A stretch of 64,000 nucleotides of DNA from Candidatus Thorarchaeota archaeon MP11T_1. Its GTDB lineage: Archaea > Asgardarchaeota > Thorarchaeia > Thorarchaeales > Thorarchaeaceae. The position numbers were made by a program, and so were the translations under genes. Below are positions 33,483-41,684 of the stretch, piece after piece. Under the pieces are notes generated by a model. That model was not told where the DNA came from and did no database searches. It saw only the letters and a program-made list of their open reading frames with translations. The DNA lies in assembly GCA_002825515.1 (NCBI GenBank), contig PJET01000005.1, positions 11,497-75,496 on the forward strand, given 5' to 3'. The first letter of the stretch is position 1. Each line of letters starts with the position of its first letter.

Positions 33483-33683
33483 ATGGTTGGTACACAACGA
33501 TGCTCTTTCTGTGGAAAAGACATCGAACCAGGGACAGGTTCCGCTTTCGTGCAAACAAAGGACGGATCTGTGTTTTGGTTCTGCTCAAACAAGTGTAAGG
33601 TCAACAGACTCGAGCGTAAGATGAAACCCCGTGACACGAAATGGACCTCGGAATATGAAAAGGGCGGTAAGATATCGAGATAA
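33483..33683 (+). CDS. rpl24e: Ribosomal protein eL24
   Basis: 66 residues with a zinc site CSFCGKDIEPGTG...WFCSNKC and the family end KPRDTKWTSEYEKGG. It closes the L7Ae operon. In many archaea ndk and infB follow on the same strand; here ndk is inverted. Confidence 0.96.
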   Translation: MVGTQRCSFCGKDIEPGTGSAFVQTKDGSVFWFCSNKCKVNRLERKMKPRDTKWTSEYEKGGKISR

Positions 33684-33728
33684 TCAAAATATGGAACCAA
33701 AGGTGGTCGGTCCCACCTGAGGTTTCAT

Positions 33729-34391
33729 CTATGCTTTCTCCACTTCTTCTTTTACGAAATCAAAGATGACTGCAGCTAGACTACTGATTTCTTCAGGAGA
33801 GATTCCCTTCGAGTCTTTTTCTAGGTAATAGATTAGGGATTGGAGAACGTCATCTGATATATTCCGATTCTCGATTGCGTTCTTGACAATACTCCGGATT
33901 TCCATTGTATAATCAATATCACCAGCGCTATACTGTTCTATGTATTTTCTAGCATGTTCTTCAGCATCAGAGGCCTCCTTGAGACCTCCCTCAGAAGTCC
34001 AAAGCTCGATTTCGGTTTCAGCTGTTTCAGGTGCGTCAGATGCATGTGCAATATTAATTCCAGCCCAAATACCGTATTTACCTCGAAGTGATGTTGGATT
34101 GGCTTTTTGGACAAAAGTTGCACCAAGAGTGTCGCGAACACCCTGAATTACATCATCACCTTCGAAAATCATGGACAACACAGGGGCTGAGGATATGAAA
34201 TCAACTAACCAAGGAAAGAATGGTTTCTCTTTGTGAACAGCATAGTGTAGCTTGGCTAGTGATTCTGGGACTTTCATCTCGCGAAATGCACATATTTTGT
34301 AACCCCGATCAAGCAGCGCTTTCAGAACTAACGCACTAACTCTTCGTCGGGCTGTGCCATCTGGTTTAATTATTACTAACGAGCGTTCCAA
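33729..34391 (-). CDS. ndk: Nucleoside diphosphate kinase with C-terminal extension
   Basis: 220 residues; the family norm is about 150. Transfers the terminal phosphate between nucleotides through a phosphohistidine. RSLVIIKPDG at the start, catalytic His116 in NIAHASD, and EIELW close the catalytic domain. Residues from about 150 to 220 form an extra acidic, helical domain (RKYIEQYSAGD...LIYYLEKDSKGISPEEIS). The ATG at 34391 is the obvious start. It is inverted relative to its usual place between L24e and infB and shares a divergent promoter region with infB. Confidence 0.92.
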   Translation of the reverse strand: MERSLVIIKPDGTARRRVSALVLKALLDRGYKICAFREMKVPESLAKLHYAVHKEKPFFPWLVDFISSAPVLSMIFEGDDVIQGVRDTLGATFVQKANPTSLRGKYGIWAGINIAHASDAPETAETEIELWTSEGGLKEASDAEEHARKYIEQYSAGDIDYTMEIRSIVKNAIENRNISDDVLQSLIYYLEKDSKGISPEEISSLAAVIFDFVKEEVEKA

Positions 34392-34414
34392 ATTGTTTCA
34401 CCTTTTGCTCTTTT

Positions 34415-34458
34415 GATATAGATGCTATATCTACAACTCTCGCGGGACAAGCGCGAGA
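34415..34458. promoter_or_regulatory. Two inverted repeats in the ndk/infB divergent promoter
   Basis: GATATA (34415-34420) pairs with TATATC (34426-34431) over five bases and lies 24-40 bases upstream of the ndk ATG, so it coincides with the ndk TATA box. TCTCGCG (34438-34444) pairs perfectly with CGCGAGA (34452-34458) over seven bases. The second could be an operator for ndk. The infB side has its own A/T element near CATAACTATAAC (about 34508-34519). Confidence 0.4.
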
Positions 34459-34553
34459 ATATAACACATTTCATTTGACGTGTTTTAGCAAAAACGACAA
34501 TTTCATAACTATAACCAATTGTCGAACAGCCAATTCCTTGTGAGGTGCCAGCC

Positions 34554-36335
34554 ATGACAGATAGTACCAAGTTACGTTCGCCAATCGTTACTGTGTTAGG
34601 ACATATTGACCACGGAAAAACCTCATTGCTGGATAAGATGCGGGGAACTGGTGTTCAAGAGAGAGAAGTTGCTGGCATAACTCAACATATTGGGGCGTCA
34701 TTCTTTCCTACTGAAACAATCCTTTCTATATGTGGAGATCTTCTGAAAACGGTCAAAACAGAACTGACCATTGATGGTCTACTATTTATCGATACACCTG
34801 GTCACGAAGCATATCTCAACCTCAGGCGGCGTGGAGGTGCAATTGCAGATATCGCAATTCTGGTGATTGATATCAATGAAGGTCTTCTTACCCAGTCCTA
34901 TGAATCACTCAAAATCTTACAATCAGGGAAGACTCCATTTCTTGTAGCGGCAAACAAACTTGACAAGGTTCCTGGATGGCGAGAGAAGCCTGGATTGACT
35001 CTTTTCCAGGCTATTAAGGCACAAAGCCAATCAACACAAAATGAAATTGATAGACGACTCTACGAGATTGTGGGAGCGCTCTCTGCAAATAATATTCAAT
35101 CCGAACGATTTGATCGTGTTAAGGATTTCAAAAGTACTGTAGCTATCGTTCCTACTAGTGCGAAGACTGGAGATGGAATTCCGGAACTGCTGATGGTCCT
35201 CTCAGGTCTAACTCAACAATATATGAAGGATAGATTGAGAGTTTCTGAGGGACCTGCAAGAGGAGCTATCCTAGAAGTACGAGAGGAAACAGGTCTAGGA
35301 ATTACACTAGACACAATCATCTATGATGGAATACTAAAAAAGACTGACACCATAGTAATTGGTGGACTTGATGATGTAATTGTAGCCAAAATTAGAGCTT
35401 TATTGCAGCCAAAACCATTGGATGAGATTAGAGACCCTAGGGAAAAGTTCACTCAGGTAGACAATGTTCATGCAGCAGCGGGTGTCAAGATAGTCGCACC
35501 AGATATTGAGGGGGCAGTTGCTGGAGCTCCAGTATATGCTGTAACCAATCTAGATAATCTTGAGAAGATAATGCAAAAGGTTCGTGATGAAGTCGGAGCA
35601 ATTCGGATTCAAACAGACAAATCAGGAATTGTCCTTAAGACTGATACCTTGGGGTCACTAGAAGCGGTAACTCGGTTTCTACAGGAACGAAAGGTTCCTG
35701 TGAGAGCAGCAGATGTTGGACCCATTGTAAAACGAGATATTATTGAAGCTCAAGCTTCTGGTGATACAGATCCCTTGAATGCTGTTGTTCTTGGATTTAA
35801 TGTCAAGTTTGCGCCGGATATTGAAGACTTAGCTGCAGAGCTGGGTGTTGAGGTCTTCCTAAATCAGGTCATCTATCGGCTTTATGATGAGTATAATGCT
35901 TGGTTGATTGTGAAAAGAGAACAGGCAAAAGCCGAGTCTCTTAGTTCTATCATTCGACCCGGAAAAATTGAGCTAATGCCAGATTATGTCTTTAGACATA
36001 GTAATCCAGCTGTTGTAGGCGTGAAAGTCCATGGTATAATTAGACCCAAAACTGGGCTAATTAATGAGGAGGGAAAAAGAGTAGGCACAATTCTTCAGAT
36101 TCAAGACAGAAGTGTCACAATAGATGAGGCAACAAATGGAATGGAGGTAGCTGTTTCAATACGAGGACCCACTATCGGTCGTCAGGTAAAGAATACAGAT
36201 ATTCTGTATACCGATGTACCTGATAAGCATATGATGGCTATCAGAAAGAAGTTCTTGGATGATCTTTCACAGTCAGAAAAAGATGTACTTGAGGAACTAA
36301 CTACCATCAAAAGATCTAGTGGCGCTTTTGTTTGA
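34554..36335 (+). CDS. infB: Translation initiation factor aIF5B (IF2-like)
   Basis: 593 residues from ATG 34554, nine bases after the GTG of a longer frame; GAGGTG just upstream is the ribosome site. Ribosome subunit-joining GTPase. G1 GHIDHGKTSLLD, G3 DTPGHEAY, G4 NKLDKV, then domains II-IV including VHAAAGVKIVAPD and the C-terminal region ending SSGAFV. No intein. Length is standard for archaeal aIF5B. SRP RNA follows 48 bases after the stop. Confidence 0.95.
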   Translation: MTDSTKLRSPIVTVLGHIDHGKTSLLDKMRGTGVQEREVAGITQHIGASFFPTETILSICGDLLKTVKTELTIDGLLFIDTPGHEAYLNLRRRGGAIADIAILVIDINEGLLTQSYESLKILQSGKTPFLVAANKLDKVPGWREKPGLTLFQAIKAQSQSTQNEIDRRLYEIVGALSANNIQSERFDRVKDFKSTVAIVPTSAKTGDGIPELLMVLSGLTQQYMKDRLRVSEGPARGAILEVREETGLGITLDTIIYDGILKKTDTIVIGGLDDVIVAKIRALLQPKPLDEIRDPREKFTQVDNVHAAAGVKIVAPDIEGAVAGAPVYAVTNLDNLEKIMQKVRDEVGAIRIQTDKSGIVLKTDTLGSLEAVTRFLQERKVPVRAADVGPIVKRDIIEAQASGDTDPLNAVVLGFNVKFAPDIEDLAAELGVEVFLNQVIYRLYDEYNAWLIVKREQAKAESLSSIIRPGKIELMPDYVFRHSNPAVVGVKVHGIIRPKTGLINEEGKRVGTILQIQDRSVTIDEATNGMEVAVSIRGPTIGRQVKNTDILYTDVPDKHMMAIRKKFLDDLSQSEKDVLEELTTIKRSSGAFV

Positions 36336-36354
36336 GAACTTCACCCATTGACAA

Positions 36355-36362
36355 CGTTTTTA
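36355..36362 (+). promoter_or_regulatory. TATA element for SRP RNA
   Basis: CGTTTTTAG at about 36354-36362 is an A/T box centred 25-27 bases upstream of the predicted 5' end of the SRP RNA, right for an archaeal promoter. It lies immediately after the infB stop. Confidence 0.4.
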
Positions 36363-36383
36363 GGCACTTCGGAGAAATTCACC

Positions 36384-36700
36384 GATGCAGCGGGCAGGAT
36401 GGGCCGTTTGCCGCGGCTGAGACCACATGGCACTAGTGGCATCAGTAACCCAGTGGAGGATGAAACCCAACTGCGGAGAGTTTCGCTGTGGGACTGTGAT
36501 TGGCAGTCTCTGGAGTCTGTCACGGACCTAGCAACACTCGTAGGTTTGTTGTGATTGTCTTAGACTTCCGAACCGGGTCAGGCCCTGGCGGGAACAGCCC
36601 TAAGGATGAGTGGTGGAGCCCCAGAGGTAGCTGCCATGAGAAACGCATCGAGCTAACTCACTGTGGGAAGGACATTCAATACATCGGGAACCGCTGCACC
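36384..36700 (+). ncRNA. ffs: 7S RNA of the signal recognition particle
   Basis: The ends pair: GATGCAGCGG at 36384-36393 with CCGCTGCACC at 36691-36700, with one mismatch, the closing helix 1 of archaeal SRP RNA. The SRP54-binding domain IV is unmistakable at 36574-36600: CCGGGTCAGG, a short loop and GGGAACAGCCC, matching the conserved symmetric and asymmetric loops. Length about 317 bases is typical. The 3' end is followed by TTTT (36701-36704) as terminator. All reading frames here are spurious. Confidence 0.93.
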
Positions 36701-36704
36701 TTTT
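36701..36704 (+). terminator. Oligo-T terminator of SRP RNA
   Basis: Four T residues directly after the closing helix of the SRP RNA; typical intrinsic archaeal stop signal for a stable RNA. Confidence 0.4.
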
Positions 36705-36776
36705 CATACTTGGTCTAGGAATAAATGGTAGTCTACGGTAATGTTTAAGAGAAAATTCTAGTCCGCAAATCATCAA

Positions 36777-36888
36777 GCTGGGGTATCCAAGCTTGGTATG
36801 GAGCTGGATTGCTATAGACGGCTATTAGCAGTCCTGCAAACATCCAGTGTCGTAAGACTCGAGGGTTCAAATCCCTCCCCCAGCGCCA
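36777..36888 (+). tRNA. tRNA-Ser (GCT) with 27-base intron
   Basis: Acceptor GCTGGGG pairs exactly with CCCCAGC; anticodon stem CTGGA/TCCAG; a long variable arm (type II) and T arm GAGGG-TTCAAAT-CCCTC; encoded CCA. The intron is 36815-36841, between positions 37 and 38. Before splicing, the four-base helix TTGC/GCAA is flanked by the three-base bulges TAT and ACA, the classical bulge-helix-bulge cut by the archaeal splicing endonuclease, and cutting inside the bulges leaves loop TTGCTAA with anticodon GCT. Confidence 0.94.
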
Positions 36889-36898
36889 CTAATTTTCA

Positions 36899-37318
36899 TT
36901 AAGTAAGATGAAGACGAGTATCACAGAATGGACACAGAACAATATCTACATCGACTGGAGTCGCATTCACATAATTGAATTGATTGCCACAGTTGGGGCA
37001 CCCGAAAATTTCTGAGCTATTAGTTTTCTCAGCAGGAAGAGCGTGTTTTCTCATAGTTTCAAGAATCTGTTCATCTTCTGAAACATTCGTTGGCGCAATA
37101 GGTCGGCCTTGTGCCCATCGGTATGATGCATAGAGTCCGAAAATAACCATGGGGGTATAGAAAAACATGTAGAGGGGTATCATCTCAAGCGGTAACAGGA
37201 AGGTTATACCGATTACACCAATTGGTCCTAAAATAAGAAGTAGGAGGAATACTAGCCATCTTCCACTAGATGGACGAGTTTCTTGTTGATAGGGATCATA
37301 ATAATCGTCGTATGTCAT
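36899..37318 (-). CDS. Two-TM membrane protein with C-terminal zinc ribbon
   Basis: 139 residues from ATG 37318 (MTYDDYYDP). A Tyr/Asp-rich N terminus, two hydrophobic segments (WLVFLLLLILGPIGVIGITFLL and PLYMFFYTPMVIFGLYASY), a linker, and a terminal zinc ribbon FGCPNCGNQF...VLCPFCDTRL with two Cys-x2-Cys pairs. The ribbon faces the cytoplasm if the helices form a hairpin. Function unknown. Its 3' end lies ten bases from tRNA-Ser. Confidence 0.72.
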   Translation of the reverse strand: MTYDDYYDPYQQETRPSSGRWLVFLLLLILGPIGVIGITFLLPLEMIPLYMFFYTPMVIFGLYASYRWAQGRPIAPTNVSEDEQILETMRKHALPAEKTNSSEIFGCPNCGNQFNYVNATPVDVDIVLCPFCDTRLHLT

Positions 37319-37405
37319 AGTATGTACTCCACTGAAGCTTATTGCAAAAACCCTTCTAATCTCTTCCATCGATGCTCTATAGAATGATATTCAAAATAGA
37401 GGGGG

Positions 37406-37430
37406 AACACGGGCCTTGTGGGCCCGGTTC
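37406..37430 (-). terminator. Stem-loop downstream of EF-1A
   Basis: GAAC-A-CGGGCC (37406-37415) pairs with GGCCCG-GTTC (37421-37430) around a TTGTG loop, ten pairs with one bulged A. It starts 17 bases beyond the EF-1A stop on the minus strand. No strong oligo-T follows, so it may protect the message end rather than stop transcription by itself. Confidence 0.4.
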
Positions 37431-37446
37431 TAAAATCTTGAAAATA

Positions 37447-38748
37447 CTATCTTGCTGTGACTTTTTGGACAATACCAACAGCCACTGTCATACCCATGTC
37501 ACGAACAGCGAACCTTCCAAGTTGTGGGAAGTCCTTATAGCTTTCAATGACCATAGGTTTTAGAGGAACCAGTTTTGCAATCATGGACTCACCCTTCTTG
37601 ACAAAATCTGGGTTCTCTTCTAGGACTTGGCCACTACGTTGGTCAAGCTTCTGGAGGATCTGGTCAAACCTGCACGCAACTTGAGCAGTGTGTGCATGAA
37701 TGACTGGTGTGTAACCAACTGTGATAGCACTTGGGTGCTGAATGACCATCACCTGACCTGTGTAGTCAGCAGCAACTGTGGGTGGATTATCAGTTGGACC
37801 AGCGACGTCACCACGACCAAGGTCTTTCCTTTCAATACCTCGCACGTTGAAACCGATGTTGTCACCGGGTACTGCTTCAGGTAGTATTTCGTGGTGCATT
37901 TCAATGGACTTGACTTCTCCAGTCTTGTTCGGGGGCATAAAGACTATTTTCATTCCAGTCTTCATGACACCAGTTTCAACACGGCCAACTGGTACTGTAC
38001 CAACACCTTTGATTGAGTATACATCATTGATAGGTACTCGTAGTGGTTTGTCAGTTGGTTTTGGTGGAAGTGTGACCAAGTCAAGTGCTTCAAGAAGTGC
38101 AGGACCATCATACCATGATGTTAAGTTTGGAGTCCTCTCCTTCAAGTTTGCAGCGTCTAGAGCAGAAGTCGGAATGAATGGAATCTGATCGATTTTGTAA
38201 CCGATACTCTGCAAGAATCCACCTACCTCTTCCTTGACCTCTTTATATCGGTCTTCGCTATACTTGACGCTATCGTCATCCATCTTGTTAATACAAACGA
38301 TTAAGCTTGGTACACCAAGAGTCATAGCAAGGTAAGCATGCTCTTTAGTCTGACCACCAGGACCAACTCCTGCCTCAAACTCACCTTTCTTTGCAGACAC
38401 AACAAGCAGACCAACATCAGCCTGTGAAGCTCCAGTGATCATGTTCTTGATGAAGTCTTTATGTCCAGGAGCGTCAATGATGGTGTAATAGTACTTGTCA
38501 GTTAGGAACTTGAAGAAGGCGATGTCAATAGTCAGACCTCGCTCTCGCTCTTCCTTCAGACGGTCCAGCGCAAAAGCCCATGCCCAGCTGGGCCGCCCAA
38601 GTTTCTCTGCTTCGGCCTTATGCTGTTGGAAAGTACGCTCGTCAACAGCGCCTGTTTCGTATAGGAGGCGGCCTGTCATGGTGGACTTACCATGGTCGAC
38701 GTGACCAATGACCACCAGATTCAGGTGCTCCTTATCTTTCTTGGACAA
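37447..38748 (-). CDS. tuf: Elongation factor 1-alpha (aEF-Tu)
   Basis: 433 residues. Delivers aminoacyl-tRNA to the ribosome. G1 [10 protein letters not shown]3 DAPGHKDF, G4 NKMD, switch region [18 protein letters not shown], and the C-terminal [17 protein letters not shown]. In many archaea tuf follows rps7 and fusA and precedes rps10; here fusA and rps10 are absent and it stands downstream of unrelated genes with its own leader. Confidence 0.97.
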   Translation of the reverse strand: MSKKDKEHLNLVVIGHVDHGKSTMTGRLLYETGAVDERTFQQHKAEAEKLGRPSWAWAFALDRLKEERERGLTIDIAFFKFLTDKYYYTIIDAPGHKDFIKNMITGASQADVGLLVVSAKKGEFEAGVGPGGQTKEHAYLAMTLGVPSLIVCINKMDDDSVKYSEDRYKEVKEEVGGFLQSIGYKIDQIPFIPTSALDAANLKERTPNLTSWYDGPALLEALDLVTLPPKPTDKPLRVPINDVYSIKGVGTVPVGRVETGVMKTGMKIVFMPPNKTGEVKSIEMHHEILPEAVPGDNIGFNVRGIERKDLGRGDVAGPTDNPPTVAADYTGQVMVIQHPSAITVGYTPVIHAHTAQVACRFDQILQKLDQRSGQVLEENPDFVKKGESMIAKLVPLKPMVIESYKDFPQLGRFAVRDMGMTVAVGIVQKVTAR

Positions 38749-38887
38749 GGCATTATTCTCCTTATTTTATGTTAGTTGGTCCCCTAAGGTGGGAACCTGC
38801 TTGGCTGTCACCTTGTGGGATGCTTTTAATCGTTTCGACAGGTTCACTTAATCATAGGGATAGAGAGCCTTCTACGTTTGCTGAGTG

Positions 38888-39346
38888 TCATTCCTCAGAG
38901 GAAATCTTGTTCCCAGATGTTTCTAGTTTCAAATATGAAAAAATACCGCCAAGCTCGAACGAGAGCATGATGACAGCGCCGGATGCAAAAGAGGGCTCTG
39001 CTGTTGATATCAAAAGTGTCCCAACTTCGGGCCAAAAGAACCAAACTATTCGAGGAATGAAGGCAAATGCCAAGAAACAGATCGGTGCGATGATGTGTAT
39101 AGAGTGGTCAGGATTATTGAACGAGTCATGCACTCTGGGCTTGTCTTTGAGTGTAAGGTTGTTCAAGAAGAATGCAAGAGAAAAGGCAATTACAGTAGCC
39201 ACTATCGAGATTACTCCCGGAATGAAAATCCCTTCAGCGGCCATCATGACTAATACAACAATTGTCAGGAGATAAAGCAGGACCGAAACTATTCCCTTCT
39301 TCATGATGTCCACCACGGCATCTGACAGATTTGTTGAGGACTTCAA
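38888..39346 (-). CDS. Membrane protein, about four TM helices
   Basis: 152 residues from TTG 39346, or 138 from ATG 39304. Hydrophobic segments GIVSVLLYLLTIVVLVMMAAEGIF, VISIVATVIAFSLAFFL, IIAPICFLAFAFIPRIVWFF and SGAVIMLSFELGGIFSYL, with a polar loop between the second and third. A TATA-like TTTATAATAA lies about 30 bases upstream of 39346, which favours the longer form. The opposite frame of similar length is its antisense. Function unknown. Confidence 0.6.
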   Translation of the reverse strand: MKSSTNLSDAVVDIMKKGIVSVLLYLLTIVVLVMMAAEGIFIPGVISIVATVIAFSLAFFLNNLTLKDKPRVHDSFNNPDHSIHIIAPICFLAFAFIPRIVWFFWPEVGTLLISTAEPSFASGAVIMLSFELGGIFSYLKLETSGNKISSEE

Positions 39347-39514
39347 AGCCTTTTCTGTGGATATGGACGGGATTATTATAAAGCATTCAGAGTTGTCTTT
39401 TACCTAAAGAGTTTGCCAAAGAGTTCACCGGGTTTCCGAGGTGGCCTTTCCTTAATTTTCAAGAAATCCCTTCTGTAGAGAAGTCTTTGAAAAATGCTAT
39501 CAAAGATCAAGAAG

Positions 39515-39537
39515 ATTCGCGGATGATTTTACTAGAA
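39515..39537. repeat. 23-bp repeat, copy 1
   Basis: A 23-base segment starting ATTCGCGGAT and ending TTTTACTAGAA matches 40552-40574 with mismatches only at three positions. Both copies lie just beyond the 3' end of a minus-strand gene (the SH3 gene here, the deacylase-like gene for copy 2). Meaning unknown: shared 3' signal or a small dispersed element. Confidence 0.4.
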
Positions 39538-39542
39538 GTTTA

Positions 39543-39920
39543 TCACATGAGGTCGGGGATTGAGTCTGGTTTGTCTTTCAGATCTTGTAGATTTTCTATG
39601 GGAATCCATCCTTCTTCTCCCAGAGGTGTTCGAACCCAAGCCCAGCCACTCTCTTCATCCAGAACAATGACTTCTTTTCCAGCCTCAATGGTAAGTTCTC
39701 GTGCGTTATAGTCCTGAATGAACTGAAACTGTCCTGAGTTTGAGGTAGACTCAAGATACACTTTCGGCACCCATCCCTGTGTACCAGAGCTGTTCTTACA
39801 CCAGAGCCATCCCTCAAAATCGGTGTTTCGTTCCTCGCCCTCGACAACCTCACCCTTTTTGGCTACCAACGGGACTTGGAATTCGCTCTTGTGGTTCTTT
39901 ATTACTTTCAGAATTTTCAT
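39543..39920 (-). CDS. Tandem SH3-domain protein
   Basis: 125 residues from ATG 39920, with GGTGAAAC as ribosome site. Two SH3-like barrels in a row: one at about 5-60, ending GTQGWVPKVYL, and one at about 68-115, with YNARELTIEAGKEVIVL, ESGWAWVRT and EEGWIPIENL. The second copies the classic SH3 order: Tyr-rich RT-loop start, acidic RT loop, Trp pair and G-W-[IV]-P. No signal peptide or other domain. In eukaryotes such modules bind proline-rich peptides; the ligand here is unknown. Confidence 0.8.
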   Translation of the reverse strand: MKILKVIKNHKSEFQVPLVAKKGEVVEGEERNTDFEGWLWCKNSSGTQGWVPKVYLESTSNSGQFQFIQDYNARELTIEAGKEVIVLDEESGWAWVRTPLGEEGWIPIENLQDLKDKPDSIPDLM

Positions 39921-39939
39921 TTGTTTCACCATGCTACTG

Positions 39940-40482
39940 CTATTGTATTCCTTGGACTAGTCCTTTGATCCAATCTCGAATCATATCCCAGTCTCGAAAG
40001 TCAATCTTCTCGGGAATTTCTTCACCAGGGGGCAACTGGCTCTTAACGATACTCTTTACAAGTGCTCGAATGACAAGGTTGTATTTCTTGAACTCAAACT
40101 TTCCTCCGATTAACGCGGTCGAAATGGGGGACAGTCCCGGATATTTCTCAGGCATACTATCCAGGTATTCAGCCTGTGCCTCCGCAACCTTGTCAGGATT
40201 ACCTGCATATCCGCTTACTACAAAGAGTGCAACTTTGGTCTTTGAAAGAGATTCCAGCTTTTGCTCTATGAATTTTAGAGGTCGTTTAGTCCACTGCCCT
40301 GCTTGAATACCACTTCCGATAATCACGAGATCATATTCTTCAGGTTCAGGAAAAGATACTCCTTTCTCTAGATGAACAACATCTACTTGAGCTCCAAGCT
40401 CTCTGGCGGTATTACTCATCTCTTGGACTACTTCTGTGGTTGTTCCATATCGTGTTCCATAACAAATCAGGACCGTATTCAT
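39940..40482 (-). CDS. Flavodoxin-like (HemG-type) protein
   Basis: 180 residues from ATG 40482 (MNTVLICYGTRYGTT). FMN-binding flavodoxin fold: the phosphate loop YGTRYGTTTEV, then YDLVIIGSGIQAGQWTKRP and VALFVVSGYAGNPDK. The similar enzyme HemG oxidises protoporphyrinogen, but no haem gene is near. The repeat copy at 40552 lies in its upstream region. Electron transfer or redox signalling is the likely role. Confidence 0.82.
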   Translation of the reverse strand: MNTVLICYGTRYGTTTEVVQEMSNTARELGAQVDVVHLEKGVSFPEPEEYDLVIIGSGIQAGQWTKRPLKFIEQKLESLSKTKVALFVVSGYAGNPDKVAEAQAEYLDSMPEKYPGLSPISTALIGGKFEFKKYNLVIRALVKSIVKSQLPPGEEIPEKIDFRDWDMIRDWIKGLVQGIQ

Positions 40483-40551
40483 CATAGTCAATCACAAGAA
40501 ACAAACCTAATCCCCCAGAAAATGGTTTCGACTAGGTGTCTTTACCTCTTA

Positions 40552-40574
40552 ATTCGCGGATAGTTTTACTAGAT
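40552..40574. repeat. 23-bp repeat, copy 2
   Basis: Near-identical to 39515-39537. It lies 15 bases past the stop of the deacylase-like gene and 70 bases upstream of the flavodoxin ATG. Confidence 0.4.
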
Positions 40575-40589
40575 TCTGAAAATTCTATC

Positions 40590-41627
40590 TCACTGCTTGT
40601 CTGAAGTGAAAACATATGCTATGTTAGCTCCAGTCTGGACTGCTTGAAGACTACCTGGGGTGCCGAGGATATCACCGCATGGATAAGCCCAGATATAACC
40701 ATCAGCGGGACACTCTACTCTTTCCAAAACATCACCATAGAAATCATAGATTTCAGCAAACACGTCGCCTTTCTTCATGAAGTCACCAGGAGTTTTTAGA
40801 AATCGTATGAGACCTCCTCGGTTTGCTCGTACAATTCCGTGGAATTTACAGATTCCAGGTATGATTATGATTCCCTCTTGGGGTTCAATATCTCCATCTA
40901 TCATATCAAATGCTTTCATAATATTGAGAGTCCCACGAACTCCAACTGTGGTTGAAGGTTCAGAGATCCATCTACCATCAATGAGCTCGATGAGAATGTC
41001 TGGGACTCCGTTCTTCACAGCCAAGTTGGCAAGCGTATCTGGCGCATCGTCAGCGATTGGGACACTTTCAACCACATTGGTCACGCCGAAGGCTTCAGCC
41101 ATCCTCTCTAGTTTCTCCTTCGTCTTCGGGTTACCGATGTTAATTTCAGTAAAGAAAAGAGAGTCTGGTCTGACATTGGTATGCATATTGAGGACCATGT
41201 CCGCCTTACTCCAGGCTTCTTGCCAGAGAATATTCGCCAACCGCTCCGTTGCTGTACCGTCTGGTTTGTCAGCTGTAAGAGGACTAGCACTCCCACCTCC
41301 ACCCAAGTCTTGATTGTCTATCCACGATAGGTATTGATGATGCATGAAAGCTAGAGGGTTCTCAACTGGAATCCCGATTATAGCACCCTTGAGATCCTTT
41401 GGATTTACCTTTTCTCTCATTATCTTCAGTATTACCTCGATACCTTGAATCTCTATACCGTGTTGTGTGGAAACCATGAGCATAGTTGGTCCATCTTTAG
41501 CACCATTCATAACAAGAATTGGAATATCGATACTGGTCGTTGTGTTCAGCTCAATTCCCTTGATTACTCCCTTCCGGAGCTCACCTTTTCTAGCAATGGC
41601 TGTACCTACTTTGAGTTCTTCTGGCAT
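40590..41627 (-). CDS. Succinylglutamate desuccinylase/aspartoacylase family protein
   Basis: 345 residues. Zinc carboxypeptidase-like M14 fold: MLMVSTQHGIEIQGIEVILKIM provides the His-x2-Glu zinc pair, MVLNMHTN gives the third ligand, and PDILIELIDGRW the glutamate region. The C-terminal third (IIPGICKFHGIVRANRGG and a barrel-like tail) is the usual family cap. The substrate is unknown, probably an acylated amino acid or peptide. Between the transporter gene and the flavodoxin gene, same strand. Confidence 0.85.
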   Translation of the reverse strand: MPEELKVGTAIARKGELRKGVIKGIELNTTTSIDIPILVMNGAKDGPTMLMVSTQHGIEIQGIEVILKIMREKVNPKDLKGAIIGIPVENPLAFMHHQYLSWIDNQDLGGGGSASPLTADKPDGTATERLANILWQEAWSKADMVLNMHTNVRPDSLFFTEINIGNPKTKEKLERMAEAFGVTNVVESVPIADDAPDTLANLAVKNGVPDILIELIDGRWISEPSTTVGVRGTLNIMKAFDMIDGDIEPQEGIIIIPGICKFHGIVRANRGGLIRFLKTPGDFMKKGDVFAEIYDFYGDVLERVECPADGYIWAYPCGDILGTPGSLQAVQTGANIAYVFTSDKQ

Positions 41628-41684
41628 AGCGCTGACCTCTTCGAAGACATGTTATTATGGTAGAACATATCCTTTTTGGGAGTT

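Noticed and set aside
36341..36718. Several frames of 60-72 residues
   Set aside because: They lie in the SRP RNA, whose structure explains the conservation.
38769..39275. Plus-strand frame of 168 residues
   Set aside because: Antisense of the four-TM membrane protein, which has clear hydrophobic helices.
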